64,000 nucleotides of DNA from Brachypterus glaber (taxonomy: Eukaryota; Arthropoda; Insecta; Coleoptera; Kateretidae), in contig OY294047.1 in NCBI GenBank assembly GCA_958510825.1, positions 44,313,365 to 44,377,364 of the forward strand. The letters are read 5' to 3'. A model generated the notes under the pieces. That model made no database searches and was not told the DNA's origin. It was given only the letters and a program-made list of their open reading frames with translations. Each line of letters starts with the position of its first letter. The first letter of the stretch is position 1. Below are positions 44,371 through 56,385 of this stretch, one piece after another. The position numbers and the translations under genes are program-made.

Positions 44371-44585
44371 ATCGTGTCTACAAAAATCGTGACATCAGAC
44401 AGACAGACGAACGGACGGACGGACGGACGGACGAAAGGACAGACGGACATTTGAAAAAAAAAAGTTGCTTATTTTATTTGAAACAACTTTAAGTTCAAGA
44501 AATTTTTGTCTAGTTTTTGAAATTTTTTGAAAATTCGAAACTACCGTATACAATTATTCTAGCGCTGGCGCTGTGAATAATATAA
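44371..44585 (+). repeat. GACAGACGGACGG-family repeat, copy 3
   Basis: CGTGACATCAGACAGACAGA, then (CGGA)n at about 44405-44450, AAAAAAAAGTTGCTTATTTT, TTGAAAATTCGAAACTACCG and GCTGTGAATAATATAATAAT. Related copies are at 52500-53050 and 59270-59635. The GAAACTACCGT block is shared by all three. Confidence 0.8.
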
Positions 44586-44758
44586 TAATAGAAATTTAGC
44601 AATGCAAATAATAATAACTCATGGAATGGAGGTCATTAACATGGGATGCATTTTCTCTCGTCTTTTTTATCGCAGTGAAATGCAAAATAAATGACGATCA
44701 GAAAATTCTAAATAATCAAAAAGTAATTAAAAAAAAAATATTTTAAAAAAATTTATAA

Positions 44759-45300
44759 TACAGGGTGCGGCAAAATTTCGATAACGCTATGCTATGCTAT
44801 TAACAATGGTTACAGGAGAAATGCACTAACTGTAAAACAAACTCTTTTTTTCACTACTAGCTTTAGAACATACCATTATTTATCATGTTTTCAGAGTGTG
44901 AAATCAATTTTCTTCACCTATAGTAATAATAACTTTTTCTCTCCTAGTAGGAGTAAATTTTATAAAGAATTGATTTCTGTCACTTTAGATTTTTCAGTTC
45001 TTTGTGCAATTTTTACTAATTAAACCCAAGAAAATAAATAGTTAAATAAATAGTTAAATGGTGCTAGTAGTGAAAAAACTAATATATAAACTACGGTAGA
45101 GAAGACTATTATAGCCTCGCACCATTAAATCCCTTGCTGCTACGCAGCTCGGGGTTTAATACGCTCGGCTATAAAAAATATCTTCTCTACCTTGGTATAT
45201 AATTACTATTGTTTTTATATTACAATAAATATTCTTGTGTGTATTTTTTTTTTCTTTTTTGCCGATGTGCAAAATGGTTTACAAACTTTTGCTGCACCCG
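44759..45300. mobile_element. ACAGGGTGCGGCAAAA element hosting an R2 copy
   Basis: It starts ACAGGGTGCGGCAAAATTTC and ends TTTTGCTGCACCCGGTA. R2 copy C (44852-45210) sits inside between poly-T and a TTTTTATATTACAA stretch. Non-coding. Confidence 0.65.
44852..45210 (+). mobile_element. Dispersed repeat R2, copy C, internally deleted
   Basis: The left 170 bp and right 170 bp match 27950-28525 closely; the middle about 220 bp is missing. It includes GCTGCTACGCAGCTCGGG and the TCTTCTCTACCTTGGTATAT end. Confidence 0.85.
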
Positions 45301-45455
45301 GTACTTTCGATGTTTAAAGTTCTAAGATGCGACTCCCGAAATCTTAAAAAAAAAATTAATACTTTATCTCTTGACTTCTAACTTTGAATAAGGTAAAGGA
45401 TGTCTTTCTTAATTCTTGCTTAAATCCTAATAATCAATTATATATAATTATATAT

Positions 45456-45734
45456 GGGAGGATTGGTGTAGTGGACTACCGCGTCGTACTTGACGAGTTT
45501 ACTACCCAAAATAGCGTGAGTTCGATTCTCACCGGCGCCGATTTGCCTTTTTCAGTTAATTAATAATTGAAACTTGGCGAAGGCGTAAGTGAAGCGGACA
45601 CTCCCTATAAATTAGTTCGAAAGTCAATTAAAGCCGGTGGTTCCCTCTACTACTAGCCCACACAAGTCCTGGACTTAGGGGATGCTTAATTAAGTAGAAT
45701 AGTACGAGGTTAAACAAATTGTAAAAAAAAAAAA
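45456..45734 (+). mobile_element. Full-length tRNA-derived SINE (S1)
   Basis: The head has an A box TGGTGTAGTGG (45464-45474) and a B box GAGTTCGATTCTC (45518-45530) 44 bp apart, the internal polymerase III promoter layout of a tRNA. Then comes a tRNA-unrelated body (TTGGCGAAGGCGT, AAGCCGGTGGTTCCCTCTAC, CAAGTCCTGGACTTAGGGGA) and a 12-A tail. A truncated copy is at 7230-7398 and a head fragment at 48046. It is not a functional tRNA: the cloverleaf is not closed. The target duplication is unclear in the AT-rich flanks. Confidence 0.9.
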
Positions 45735-46099
45735 TTAGTAATTCTTTTATAGCTCTCTGGAGGTCCATAACTTTTGCTAAATTAATTATTTAATGAGCAT
45801 GAAACCTTTTCAGAACGGTGCTTAACGCTTGATTTATCACACGGTTCTTTTTTTCGTTGTCCGTAGGTACGGTTTAAAGTAAAAGTTGTTTTCTAGCCCC
45901 GGGGCCGATTTTGACCTAACACGATAAGGTGTTTTCACTTTTCGAAGTGTTTCTCGATTATATTCAAAAATATACGAGGTTTTGATGTATGTTTAAAATT
46001 ACTAATGCTAAAGAAGGCCTTACTTGTCGGTTGTAGTTCAGGATATAAATGGTTATTCCTGAACAGTCATTTTTTTAATCAGGAAATGTGAAAAATGTT
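45735..46099. other. Unassigned sequence
   Basis: No exon seen. A GGTTCGTACTC-type/AGGAGG vocabulary and CCTGAACAGTC suggest an eroded foldback. Confidence 0.35.
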
Positions 46100-46560
46100 T
46101 CAACAAACATATGTCCAAAAATGAGTCGTTTAGGAGCTACATCTCTTTAAAAGGGACTCCAAATTCGGTTTTTATTTAATAAATCAGGAGGCCTTTGAGC
46201 AACAGGTGTTTCAAGCGATCTAATTTTAATAAGGCCTATCATCTAATGTTATTTTCATGTAGTTATTTTAAATAGAAGAGTACGAACCAGGGGGTACTGT
46301 CACTTTTTTGTCCCAAAATCTTAACTTTTTTGTAGTTTTATTATTAGGATAAGATTCCCAGGTAAAACTACATAAAAAATTACTCTTGTAATAGGGCTAA
46401 CCGTTTTCGAGAAAATCAAAAACTAAGAAAACCCTTTTTATACATCCAAATATGGACCTTAAGGGAGTTACGATCTCTTAAAAATGCACAAGTAGTTTAA
46501 AAGCGATTTTTAGACCTACTACATACATGTATATGAACTTTTTTTCTTGTTTTTTTTTGT
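46100..46560. mobile_element. Fragment related to the TACAGGG foldback family
   Basis: ACTGTCACTTTTTTGTCCCA, TACATAAAAAATTACTC, AGGGCTAACCGTTTTCGAGA and AAGGGAGTTACGATCTC parallel the left arm and centre of 22714-23839. Termini are not found. Confidence 0.55.
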
Positions 46561-46998
46561 CCATTTCTTAAACATTATACCAAGAAATAAGGTCTTTTTC
46601 TAGAATAAGTAAACAAATAAACAAGATTTTAATGCAAATTTAAATAATGAACTCGTCAAATATTACACAATTTTTTAGTGTTTTGTAAAAGGTGAAAGAT
46701 CTGCTCATTAAATTGACTGGGCTATAGTCTTAGAGTTCAGTAAACCTTTGATGCATTGATATAAAAAATTGTTAACAATTGTTAACAAGTCTAAAGAGAA
46801 AATATTGCTTTTGGACAGGTATTTAATAGCGCTTTCATAGATGCTGAGGTATTTCATAAAACATCACTTTTTGAAATATTAAGTAAATTATACGTTTAAA
46901 CTAACTTTAAAAACTTAACTAAACTTAAAAATCAACACTTAGAAAAAGTTAAAAAAAAAAGATATATATGGCCGAATAATATTATATTGTTTTACTAA

Positions 46999-47094
46999 GA
47001 GGAAAAGTGAAGCTTTTTTTACTAGTCTGTAGAATTTACGACGCGAAGCGGAGTCCGAAAACCACAGACGAGTAAAAAAAAGCACTTTTCCTCT
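46999..47094. repeat. Hairpin/palindrome (GAGGAAAAGTG arms)
   Basis: GAGGAAAAGTGAAGC and TTTTTTTACT.GTCTG at the left are inverted as CAGAC.AGTAAAAAAA and GCACTTTTCCTC at the right, around CGACGCGAAGCGGAGTCCG. A short foldback. Confidence 0.7.
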
Positions 47095-47570
47095 GAGTGA
47101 AACATACTATTTTTTCTTCAAGCATCCTATATATATTTTTTTTAAATATCAATTTTTGAATTTAATTTATTCAGTAATAAAGTATGTTTTTTTATTAAAA
47201 TAGGCCAATAAAACCCTTTCGAAATAAACTTAAACCTTCCTTAGCTCATTTTAAATTTTTTTCGTAGGCTAAATCGAACACTTTTCGCGATTTCGATAGT
47301 AACTTGTCTAATGTAGCATTTGCAATTTCGGAGAGATTTGTAGGTGTATAAACCATATATTCTTCTTTAATCATTTTTAATCAATATCACACAATTTGCA
47401 CAGAATCTCGAGTCAACCACCTGTTTACATAATAAACAAACAAGTTTGAAGTACGGCTGTCATTAAAGTCAAAGAGTGCTGCCGCCAGTGGTTGTTTTGC
47501 TAACTAACTTTTTTTACGGCGTACAACAATGAACTCATTTTTTTACTGTAAAAAAATTGATCACTTCTAA

Positions 47571-47707
47571 CTACCCTATTGAAAATGACGGGTCTGCGCG
47601 GGTATAAATTTTGCATAGACCGGACTTGAGCGGGTGTATTTCATCCGCTCAAGTCCGGTTTATGCAGCATTTATACCCGCCCAGACCCGTCATTTTCAGC
47701 AGGGTAG
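47571..47707. mobile_element. 137-bp near-perfect palindromic element
   Basis: CTACCCTATTGAAAATGACG GGTCTG at the left is inverted at the right (CAGACCCGTCATTTTCAGCA GGGTAG). GACCGGACTTGAGCGG is opposite CCGCTCAAGTCCGG, with a short centre. It can fold end to end. Confidence 0.85.
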
Positions 47708-47780
47708 TGTTTTCAGTTATAAAATATGAACAATTTAGTACGCTCGAAGAAAAAGAATTTTATTTGCTTTAAAAATTTTT

Positions 47781-47960
47781 ATCACACGACCCCATTTCCT
47801 ATTAAAAACACCCTATGACACAGTGCCCACATTTTAAAAACTAAAAATATTAAATATATGCCTAAAATTAAAGTCTTATTTACGTGTTCCAGATTTGAAG
47901 TTCATATCTCAATTCGTTCAAAAGTTAAAAGAGGGGCAGTGACTTTTGGACAGACTCTGT
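47781..47960. mobile_element. Solo right arm of the ACAGTGCGGTCC foldback
   Basis: ACACGACCCCATTTCC, GTGCCCACATTTTAAAA, ATTAAATATATGCCTAAA and CGTTCAAAAGTTAAAAGAGG match the right arm of 6541-7445, but uninterrupted (CATATCTCAATTCGTTCAAA). This gives the pre-insertion sequence for the SINE at 7230. Confidence 0.75.
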
Positions 47961-48045
47961 AGTAACTATCTAGCAGATAAAAACCTTTAAAACCAAAAAT
48001 CAAAAAAATGTTTAGTTGATGTTAGATATATTCTTAGTCTAATTT

Positions 48046-48100
48046 ATGGGAGGATTGGTGTACTCGACTACCGCTTCAAAATCACGTAAGCAAATATCGG
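48046..48100 (+). mobile_element. SINE head fragment (S3)
   Basis: TATGGGAGGATTGGTGTACT CGACTACCGC matches the first 35 bp of the SINE at 45456, including most of the A box, then diverges. B box absent. Confidence 0.7.
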
Positions 48101-48791
48101 CGATATTTTGGCGGTTCTTACCACTGAAAGCTAAGGTTTGCTAAGAGTATTTATTGCAATATTTTGATGAAATTTGGACTAGGCATTCCTCTACATATTG
48201 TTACCAAAATAGTAATATATTTTAGCTAATTTTGAGAATGCGGTCTTTGCAAATGTACTTAGAATGGTTAAAATTTCCTCACAGTAATTTTTTTGTATTT
48301 GGGCAAAGTTAGTTTTGGATGCAACTTTGCCCAACCATTTTTTTATAGTTTTTTTCTCGTAATTATCTTTAAGCTAGAAATTTTACACTTTGACTTGATT
48401 TAATTGACACTGGAATCAATCATTTGGATTAATTACTTTTGCCGTTTTTTTTTCTACAAACATGTTATTAGCAATAAACCACATTTACCTGGGCAAACTT
48501 GAGAGGTTTTACGGTATATCATTTCAAAATTCCCAATTACGACAATAGGAACAGATGCGCAAGGCATTAATAAGTCTAATTTAAATCTGTCTTACTAAGA
48601 GGAACGATAAATATGTTATTATAGAAAATTATAATTAAGAAATATAGCTGATAGCACCAGATGCTTCATATTTATACATTTATTCTCGGGAGGATGTTAG
48701 CAATTCCAGAAGATTTTATAATAATGACTAAATGGCAATAAATAAAGTGCATTGGCGTCCTTGTTTCAAAAATATTTGATACATATAAAAC

Positions 48792-49628
48792 CTACACTGA
48801 GATAAATTTTTCCATCCACGTGCATGGGTAATTTACTTGCAGCTGCTGCTGATGTGAATTTACACTCGAAGCGTTAATACAAATGCGGTGTGTATTATAT
48901 TTTTACATCCAGTGTGTAAAGTTTACACCAACGCGTAAAAATAGAATTAGCATTTTGTTATTTTTCTATTTATGAATAGTGTTTTATAGAAAAACTACGC
49001 AACAGAAAAATAAAACGTATATTCGTAATCAGCGCTACAAAAAATACCAATATAAAATAGAAACAGAAAACATACACAAGTCTAACAACTCAAAATTTTC
49101 AGGCCAGTGTTACCGCCTAAATAAGTAAAATATTATAAAATGTATGTTTTAAGGATATTGTATTAATCACACTTTTTAAATATTTACTTTTAATCAACAC
49201 TTACCAATTATTTCTTTGAAAAATCTAGCACACACAAAATTATACGTACGCTCTTACAAACGTAAACAATTATAATGGTCGACAGCCACCAGACTCGATG
49301 AAGCAGGGCATCTGGCTTCTCGAGTCACGTGACTAGCTTAACGCCCGAGATTGGCTGGCTTGTACATCAGAAGTGTGATTTTTACACTTCGGGTGTATTG
49401 TTGCTAAAGGTATGTTTATAAAAATACACTTTCTTGAGCTCCCAGTGTATTGTTGCAGAAGGTATGGATGTAAAAATACACACTCTAGGTCAAAATCACC
49501 TCACGTGTGTAGTGTCACATCAATGTTGATGTATATTAAATATATAAATTTTATATAAAGGTGTAAAATTTACACATTTATAGAGTGTATTTTTTTACGC
49601 CTTTTCAATGTAATTTCTTTCAGTGTAG
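48792..49628. mobile_element. 840-bp MITE with CTACACTGA / CAGTGTAG ends
   Basis: CTACACTGAGATAAATTTTT at the left faces AATTTCTTTCAGTGTAG at the right. Inner inverted or direct GTGTAAA.TTTACAC and TGTGTATT.TTTTTACA motifs recur, including AGTGTGTAAAGTTTACACC. A GC-richer block near 49275-49360 has no coding frame. End structure resembles 57974-58461. Confidence 0.75.
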
Positions 49629-49849
49629 ATACAATAAAATTATATAAATTTTCAACCAATTAGAACCAACTTGGTAACACCAAGAAATTCCACCGGTGGA
49701 TCGGCGAGGTGACAATGAAAAAAGGACGAATGTAACAACAATATGTAAAAATGGTGGCTTTAAATGCGAAAAGACTATTGACTGTAAGTAAGGACCAGCG
49801 CCAGATAAAATATATATTACCTTATTCCTTGTAGAGTTCTTCTTATAAA

Positions 49850-50215
49850 AAGTGCCTTTAATATATGTGATACCTAATTTTTTAAAGAAATGAGAATTTA
49901 TGAAATGACATTTTGATTAAATGAAAATAAAAGAGAGTTTTTAGTGTTGACATATCAGATAAAGTTTTTAAAGTCTTTTTTTAACTCTTAGCCTAGTGAA
50001 TAATTGTGTAAAACTGTGAAAATAGACTCATCTAAATGTAATAAATGTAATTTTTTTGACTCGGTAAGTTAAAAATACTATACTACTAGTATATTTTTCG
50101 GAGACCCCCTTTTCGCTTGTACCTGGCGATTTGCTAGTAGCTTAATTTGAATGTACTTTAAGACATAAAAATTTCAGCTGGGAGCAAATAATGAAATAAA
50201 AATGGTCACCAGTTC
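49850..50215 (-). repeat. Dispersed repeat R6, copy 2
   Basis: Inverted counterpart of 37535-37905, with a different middle near 50080-50120. Confidence 0.75.
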
Positions 50216-51824
50216 TTAGACTATTACTAGATCTAGTGGCTTCTCTGGAATGTTGTAGATATACACTATTATCTTTAGCGCGGGATAGCAAATGGTAGAG
50301 CAGTGTGTACTATATTTTCAAAGGTATGTTCATTAGGGTGATGCAAAAAAAAAATCAAAATAATATTTTTAGGGGGGTGGCAAAGCTCAAATTATTGTAT
50401 TTGGTGTAGGAAGCAACTAGGTAAGATTTCATTCAAAAATTTTAAAATTTAGAGGTGTCTCCAAAAGCTTAAAGTTTAGAATGATCCACGCCCTTACAGT
50501 TAGTGCATTATACCTATAAACCTGTAACCGATCTGCTTCAAATTCATATCATAGTTAGTACTACTCTATAGAACCATATTACCATATTTTAATTTAAATT
50601 TTTTTTTTCAATTGTATCAAGTAGAGAACTTCAAATGTTTTCCAAACCCTTGGATGCATCAAATTGCACGCCTTGAGCTTATTTTTCAACATGTCATAAC
50701 TCAGTTATTTTTAAAGCAATTTTATTGATTAAAAAAGTTTTATAACATATAAAGTTTATTATTTTTAATCCCCTAATTTAAAAATAATTTAAGAATACTT
50801 TGGGAAGATTAAACACAATATCTAGAATGAACCTTAGCCAAAGAACCTGCGATAACAACTGTTTAAAAACTGCGAACCCGAGAATGCGCATCTCAGGTGG
50901 TTTTTTATCTTTACCGTTAACTGAAGTTGGCCCGCTCTGGCCTCCGATGGCCCTTATTATTATATAAGTTTGCCATTCATCCACCATGGAGAAGTTTTCT
51001 CAGTTAAGTCAAAGAGATACTAGCTATCAATAATTCTCCCTCTAATACACGCCTCTGATGCATGTTCTATCTCTAATTAGAGATAATAAAGATTCACCAA
51101 TGAGAAATATAAAAAAATAGAAAAACCCTAATTGGTACCACTAGAAAATAAAGAAAATAATACGATTTTATTATTAAATAGTTAGCAAACATAAAATATA
51201 AAATAAATTTTAAAATAATCTTAACTGTTTATTTGCTTTTAACGATTAATGCATTTTACAGTCGCTGCAACATCTGGATTATTAGTTTAAATAGATTTAC
51301 TGTTTTAATTAATATAATTAAAATTGCTATTTACTAATGACATCTTAACTTGAGCGTAAAGCGTAAAGCTCATTTATGATGAAAATAGTTATTATATAAT
51401 ACGTTACGTGATGGGTGTCTTTTACGCACGAGGCAAAAAGTTTTTCAAACGAGAAATAAGCCCGAGTGACAAAAAAACCGTCGCGACGGGGTGAACCACT
51501 TTCAAAAAATTGTAAACGTACTCTCTTTATAATTATTTTCATGGTTTTTGTCTACGGGATGATTTTTAAGATTTCCGAAGAGATTTGTCTGGCTTTTGAT
51601 GAGATTTTCGAGACTTTTTTTATTTTCACAGATTTTTTAAAATTTGTACATTTTACACTTTCCATAGTGGTACACCCCAAAAAAATGGCATTCTAAAAAC
51701 TGAAGTTTCAGCTTTTTGCAGGCACTTGCTTTGGTTTTGAGAGTATATTCCAAAACTAACCATCTTTTAGCCAAACGTGCATGTTTCTAACTCAGTCAAC
51801 TCTAGAGTAATTTATGGTACTAGT
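50216..51824. other. Unassigned AT-rich sequence
   Basis: A TTAGGGTGATGCAAAAAA start near 50336 looks like another element terminus. Around 51410-51500 there is a short GC patch (CGTCGCGACGGGGTG). Open frames are short and not recognisable. Confidence 0.4.
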
Positions 51825-51960
51825 GGGTAAAGTAAGATATTGTCCATGAGAAAATTAACCTGCGAGGCTTCAGCCAAGCAGGTTAATTTTCGAGAGGGCA
51901 ATATCGGTTTACCCATGAGTGCCATACAAGGTTTTATTCAATAAATAGCTTAGGAATTCA
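51825..51960 (-). repeat. Dispersed repeat R5, copy 2
   Basis: GGTACTAGTGGGTAAAGTA, AATTAACCTGCGAGGC / GCCAAGCAGGTTAATTTT and TTCAATAAATAGCTTAGGA; inverse of 33405-33545. The hairpin is kept. Confidence 0.75.
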
Positions 51961-52499
51961 TATTTTTATTAAAAATTTTAATGACATTTACAAGAAAATA
52001 ATTTGACAAGTGACAGTTGAGTGGGTAAAATAAATAATTATCCACTCAATAAAGTAAAAACCACGCGGGGGTTATTATTGAGTTTATCTATTTAAAATAA
52101 AGCTGATAATTGTCTTATTATCTGTATGTATTGGATAAATATATATTTTCACACTACTTACTTTATCAGAATAAAATTTAAAGTTTATAGCTTGTATGAG
52201 TTGATCACTTTGTAACATTAAGTAGCTCCATTAGAAGCCGTATGTCTTCCTGCCGTTTAATTAAATTTTAATCAAATTACCTTTGAAAATCAAAACAAAA
52301 ACAAATCAACGTGGTTGTCGGTCTCGAGTGGCTTCCATTCCCGCTTAAACTTTCCATCTCACACATGTCGCCGTTATGATGAGTGCGGCACAATGATTTT
52401 TATATTCAGCTCTAGTGCTTTTAAGCACTTAAAAGTATTTTACTTATTCTTCTTACTATCCTTCTTTTTTGTCTTTTTCTTTTCAAAAGTTTTTTTTTA
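51961..52499. other. Unassigned sequence
   Basis: Nothing firm. 52310-52400 is a less AT-rich patch (GGTCTCGAGTGGCTTCC, CACACATGTCGCCG) with no matching repeat in this window. Confidence 0.4.
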
Positions 52500-53050
52500 A
52501 TTTTCTTTTTACGAAAAACGAAAAATTTTTTAATCAAAATTAAAAAAAAAAATAAAACAAACTTTATTTTTTTATTTTCTTTTTGCCAAAAAACGAAAAA
52601 TTAAAAAAAAATGATAGTGTTTTTATTTATTTTTTTTTAAGTTTAACCCCCATAACTTTTTTATGGGGGGATTACTTTTAAAATTGGTTGAATTGATCCT
52701 TATTATAAAACTAACTTTTCCTGAAAAATTTACGTTCATCGGAATTTTCTTTCAGCTTTTTTCTATTTTTTAAAAAGTTTAACTCCCCATAACTTTTTTT
52801 TTTTGGGGGGGGAGTACTCTCAAAAACAATAGGGATCTTCCCCTCGTAGAACTTTTTTATTTTTACTGAAAATTTCAAGTCGATCGGATTATTCGTTCTT
52901 TAGTTGTCGTGACATCGGACGGAGAGACGGATATTAAAAAAAAAAAAAAGTTGCTTATTTTTTCATGAAACAAATTTATATCCAAGGACAATTTTTAATT
53001 ATTTTTTTTTGAAAATTCGAAACTACCGTGTAATACTATTCTAGGGCAGG
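52500..53050 (+). repeat. GACAGACGG-family repeat, copy 4
   Basis: Two internal blocks of CCCATAACTTTTTT followed by GGGGG, then AAGTCGATCGGAT, GTCGTGACATCGGACGG, poly(A) and TTGCTTATTTTTTCATGAAA, TTCGAAACTACCGTG, GCTGTGAATAGT. Aligns with 59270-59635. Non-coding. Confidence 0.75.
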
Positions 53051-53848
53051 TGCTGTGAATAGTTTAACAATAATCAAAATCGGACTTGTTTTCTTTAGAA
53101 TGTAACCTTTCAGCTGTTCCATTACTAAAAGGCTTACACTGCAGGATTCTTGCAGGAAAGAAATAAAGCTTACTTCTGCCGCACCCGTAGCTAATGCATT
53201 GGAGAGCGTATCTATCTCAGCCAAAGCACCTGTCTCTTGCAGAAATCACCATTTCCATGTGACACCCATCGGCGGGCTCCATGGGTTGTTGCATGGTCAG
53301 TGGGGACGCACTGTCACGGTACCACCGAACGCGTAAATAACCATTTGCAGTTTGAAAACTGCGTTGTGCGCGCTTCCGCCTGCGACATTTATTACATTTC
53401 TTCGCCGGAAATTCAAAGTTTACAAAAAAATTATCGGTTCATTTGCGCTAAACGTGACATATAATACTCTTTTTCCCCAAAAATAAGTTTTTATAACTTT
53501 TTTTTCAATTTTATTGATTGACCACTGTGCTTGGCGCGTTTCAACCAACGCAACTCTTGTTTTACTTAATCGTTCGTTGAAAATCAAAAACTTTAATTGA
53601 TTTAGTGCTTGTTTTTTTATTTTACGGATGCAAATCGAAAATTTTGCCCGGAAATATACTTGTTTGTGTTTAGTGCATTATTTGGGAACTTATATTGATT
53701 TTACAGCGGAATGGCTTTATTAGGATTTCTTGGTATGTGCCCAAAATATTTGTAATTAAAATTTCAATTTGTTAACCAATCAGATCGATAAATAGAAAAT
53801 AGTAACAAAATGGCAAAACCATTTTTTTCTGGTTGAGTAAGAAGATAC
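53051..53848. other. GC-richer unassigned patch
   Basis: 53100-53440 has clearly more G+C than the flanks, with GCCGCACCCGTAGC, ATCGGCGGGCTCCATGG and GTGCGCGCTTCCGCC. A strong-looking acceptor (CCTGTCTCTTGCAG at 53229-53242) precedes a short open frame, but I recognise no protein on either strand. It could be an unrecognised exon, promoter or mobile-element remnant. Confidence 0.35.
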
Positions 53849-54500
53849 CGAGTCGGGATTGCAATCCCGCAATGTGGGATCCCGCAATCCCGAGGGATCC
53901 CGCGCCATTTTTTCAATTCGTAAAAGTGAGGGATTAGCATGCGGGATCCCGCGGGATTTTCGGGATTGACGGGGATAAAATAAACACTACGTGCGGTTTT
54001 CTGACGAAACGAAACTGATAATGAGTCCAAAAGCAACAACTTAATTGTTGTTTCTTTAGAATCTCCTATTTTATCTTTGTAAGAGGAACTAGAAATAAAA
54101 TTACAATAAACAGAAACACGAACTATTCTAAGTAATGATTTTGATATTAAGTATAGTAAAAAGAGAAATGCGAGACCTAGAAAATCATGAAGTTAAAGAA
54201 AAGTACCTAACTTTAGTCACACAATATCTATATCTTTTCAAATGCAGGCATATTAACAAAAAAAACCTAAGAACTCGGCTAGGAGATCCTAGTATAATAA
54301 ATAACGTGTGTTGAGGGCACACTTTCAAAAAAAATAAGTATAATGGGATCATGCGCAAATTACCTAAGATTATTAGGAGGAACATATAAAAATTTTAGTT
54401 TTAGTAAAAAGCACATGAAAATTTTACATAAGTCAATCCTGCAAAAATCCAGCGGCACTCAAACTCGTGCGGGATTGCAATCCCTAATTCCGAGCCGTTA
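53849..54500. mobile_element. Element with CGGGATTGCAATCCCG palindromic termini
   Basis: CGAGTCGGGATTGCAATCCC near the left is inverted near the right as GGGATTGCAATCCCTAATTC CGAG. The left subterminal region is a run of overlapping GGGATCCCGC palindromes. The interior is AT-rich without a frame. Confidence 0.65.
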
Positions 54501-55264
54501 AGGGAGGCTTGAAAACCTAAGAAGTTTTACGAAATGTTGCGTATAAAATGTTGTCTTAAAGGAAAATTTCATAAAAATTTAATTGATCAGTTCTTCTTCA
54601 TAAATATGATTAAAAAACATCATATAATATTAGTACACAACTTGTGAGGGATCTGATGGCATGATGATGCTAATATTGATTTCTACATATTCTCATATAT
54701 AATTACACAAGACGCTAAAAATTATGCGGGAACAAATTGCTGTTTTCATGAAAATTTGCTATCTGGAAATAATTACGACCGGGGCATCGCCCCTGGAGTA
54801 ATTTGAATGAAAACTGTGATTTTTTTCCGATATTTCGAAGAATAATGTGTAATTCGGAAGATTATTTTTTAACGATTTATAATATGCCAAACCAACCAAT
54901 CTTGGTCTACTTTATCAGTTATATCTATATCTATTTATTTTTGTTATTCAGCTTCGCAAAATTTATATTAAACAATTTTAATATATTTTAAATGTCATTA
55001 TATAAATCATCATACTGCGACATTTTAAATGTATATAATATGTATAATATAATAAATTGGTATAACGTAAGAGCGAAAAAGCAGTAATTTTTTTCCTGAT
55101 TCTAATATTCAGGGTGTACTGAGTAATTTGATAAGAGAATGTTTCTAGTATCTATCTAATTTAGGTTGAATTATTTCAGTATACCAACATGAATATAAAC
55201 ATCTAATATAATAGTAAATTTTCTCAAATAATAAACCGTAATTGTTCATAAGAAGCTTCGATAA
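54501..55264. other. Unassigned AT-rich sequence
   Basis: Includes AATTACGACCGGGGCATCGC / GGAGTAATTTGAATGAAAA, which pairs partly with TTTTCATGAAAATTTGC just upstream. No exon seen. Confidence 0.4.
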
Positions 55265-56385
55265 CACTAGGCAACACGGTTTCTTGCCCCGGTTGGAGTC
55301 ATATGTTTTTTAACTAATTTTGGGTCGCTGAAACCGAATCTGGCCTCAGAATATTTCTATTACCTAAGTTTTCTGAGAAATATAAGATAAAAATGTTAAA
55401 AAATCTTTATTTTATCCCTCTTTTGTTCTAAAATCATGGGAGACAAAAATATTCCAAGGACAAATTTGGATTCGGCGACTCAATATTAGTTAAAAAATAC
55501 CCAACTTAAAACATAGAAACTTTAAATTCATAGGTAGAATAAATTAGGGATATTATGAAAAAAAAATATTAAAAAAAAAATGGATAATGTGACAAAACTA
55601 AGTAGGGGTGGAGAGTAAGAAGGGTGCATAAGGGGACAAGCTTATCGCTACGTAGTCATGCTAAAAATTGTCAAAAATCATTACTAGGGGGTCAAAAATG
55701 AACTAAAAAAATGTTATTATTTATGGTTCTTATGTAATAACGTAACATTTTTATGATGTAGAACCATTAAAAAAAAAAACAAAAAAAAAACAATATTTTG
55801 TTTTATAAATTATTTTTAAATTGCATGAACTAAAATTTAAAAAATAAGACGTGCTGAATTTTTTTTAAGGTCAAATTTGGATTCTGCGTCTTTAAATTGA
55901 TAAGAAAAATATATTTTTTGGGCTCGGGATAAAAGTTTACACTGTGCACTTTAATTTTATATCTTTTTCATTTATTTACTTTTTAGGAACAAACTAAGCA
56001 AAATAAAAAAATATTTGTATAAATATTTTTGTAGAGAATTTTATAATCTACAAATTAAGTTCTATAAAGTTTTTAAAAAAATTTGATAGCTTTGCCACAA
56101 ATGAGCAATTAAGTAAACTCTGCCTACTTAATCTGACAGTAGGTTCTTGACATATAGAATTTTGAATTCCTCGTATTTTTTTTTAATATACACTAAAATT
56201 TTCAAAATTCTACTCTTTTTTTAAAGATTTTGAAAAAAAAATTTATTATTACCTGAACTTATATCTCAAAAATTTTAGGCGCTGGAATTTTTCTAAGATC
56301 AGATTCGGATTCTACGCCCTCGAATTAGTAAGAAAAATTTACTTTCCGATCGGGGCAAAAAAAAGTTGCGATTTGTTGCCTAGTG
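55265..56385. mobile_element. 1.12-kb element with CACTAGGCAACA ends
   Basis: CACTAGGCAACACGG...TTGCCCCGGTT at the left is inverted at the right as GATCGGGGCAA...TTGTTGCCTAGTG. Several copies of a GGATTCGGCG/GATTCTGCG motif, in both orientations, are spread through it. No transposase. Confidence 0.8.

Noticed and set aside
43715..44492. Two homologous open frames of 122 and 151 codons
   Set aside because: They are created by the 312-bp tandem duplication of non-coding repeat DNA; the second frame ends in the (CGGA)n tract translated as Asp-Glu-Arg-Thr runs.
45456..45534. Possible tRNA gene (A and B boxes present)
   Set aside because: The acceptor stem does not close and the sequence continues into the SINE body and A tail, so it is a SINE head.
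53237..53464. 75-codon open frame after a good acceptor as a further exon of the gene
   Set aside because: Its frame needs phase 0, whereas the donor at 24864 is phase 1, and the peptide resembles no SH3 or other domain. Kept only as an island worth checking.
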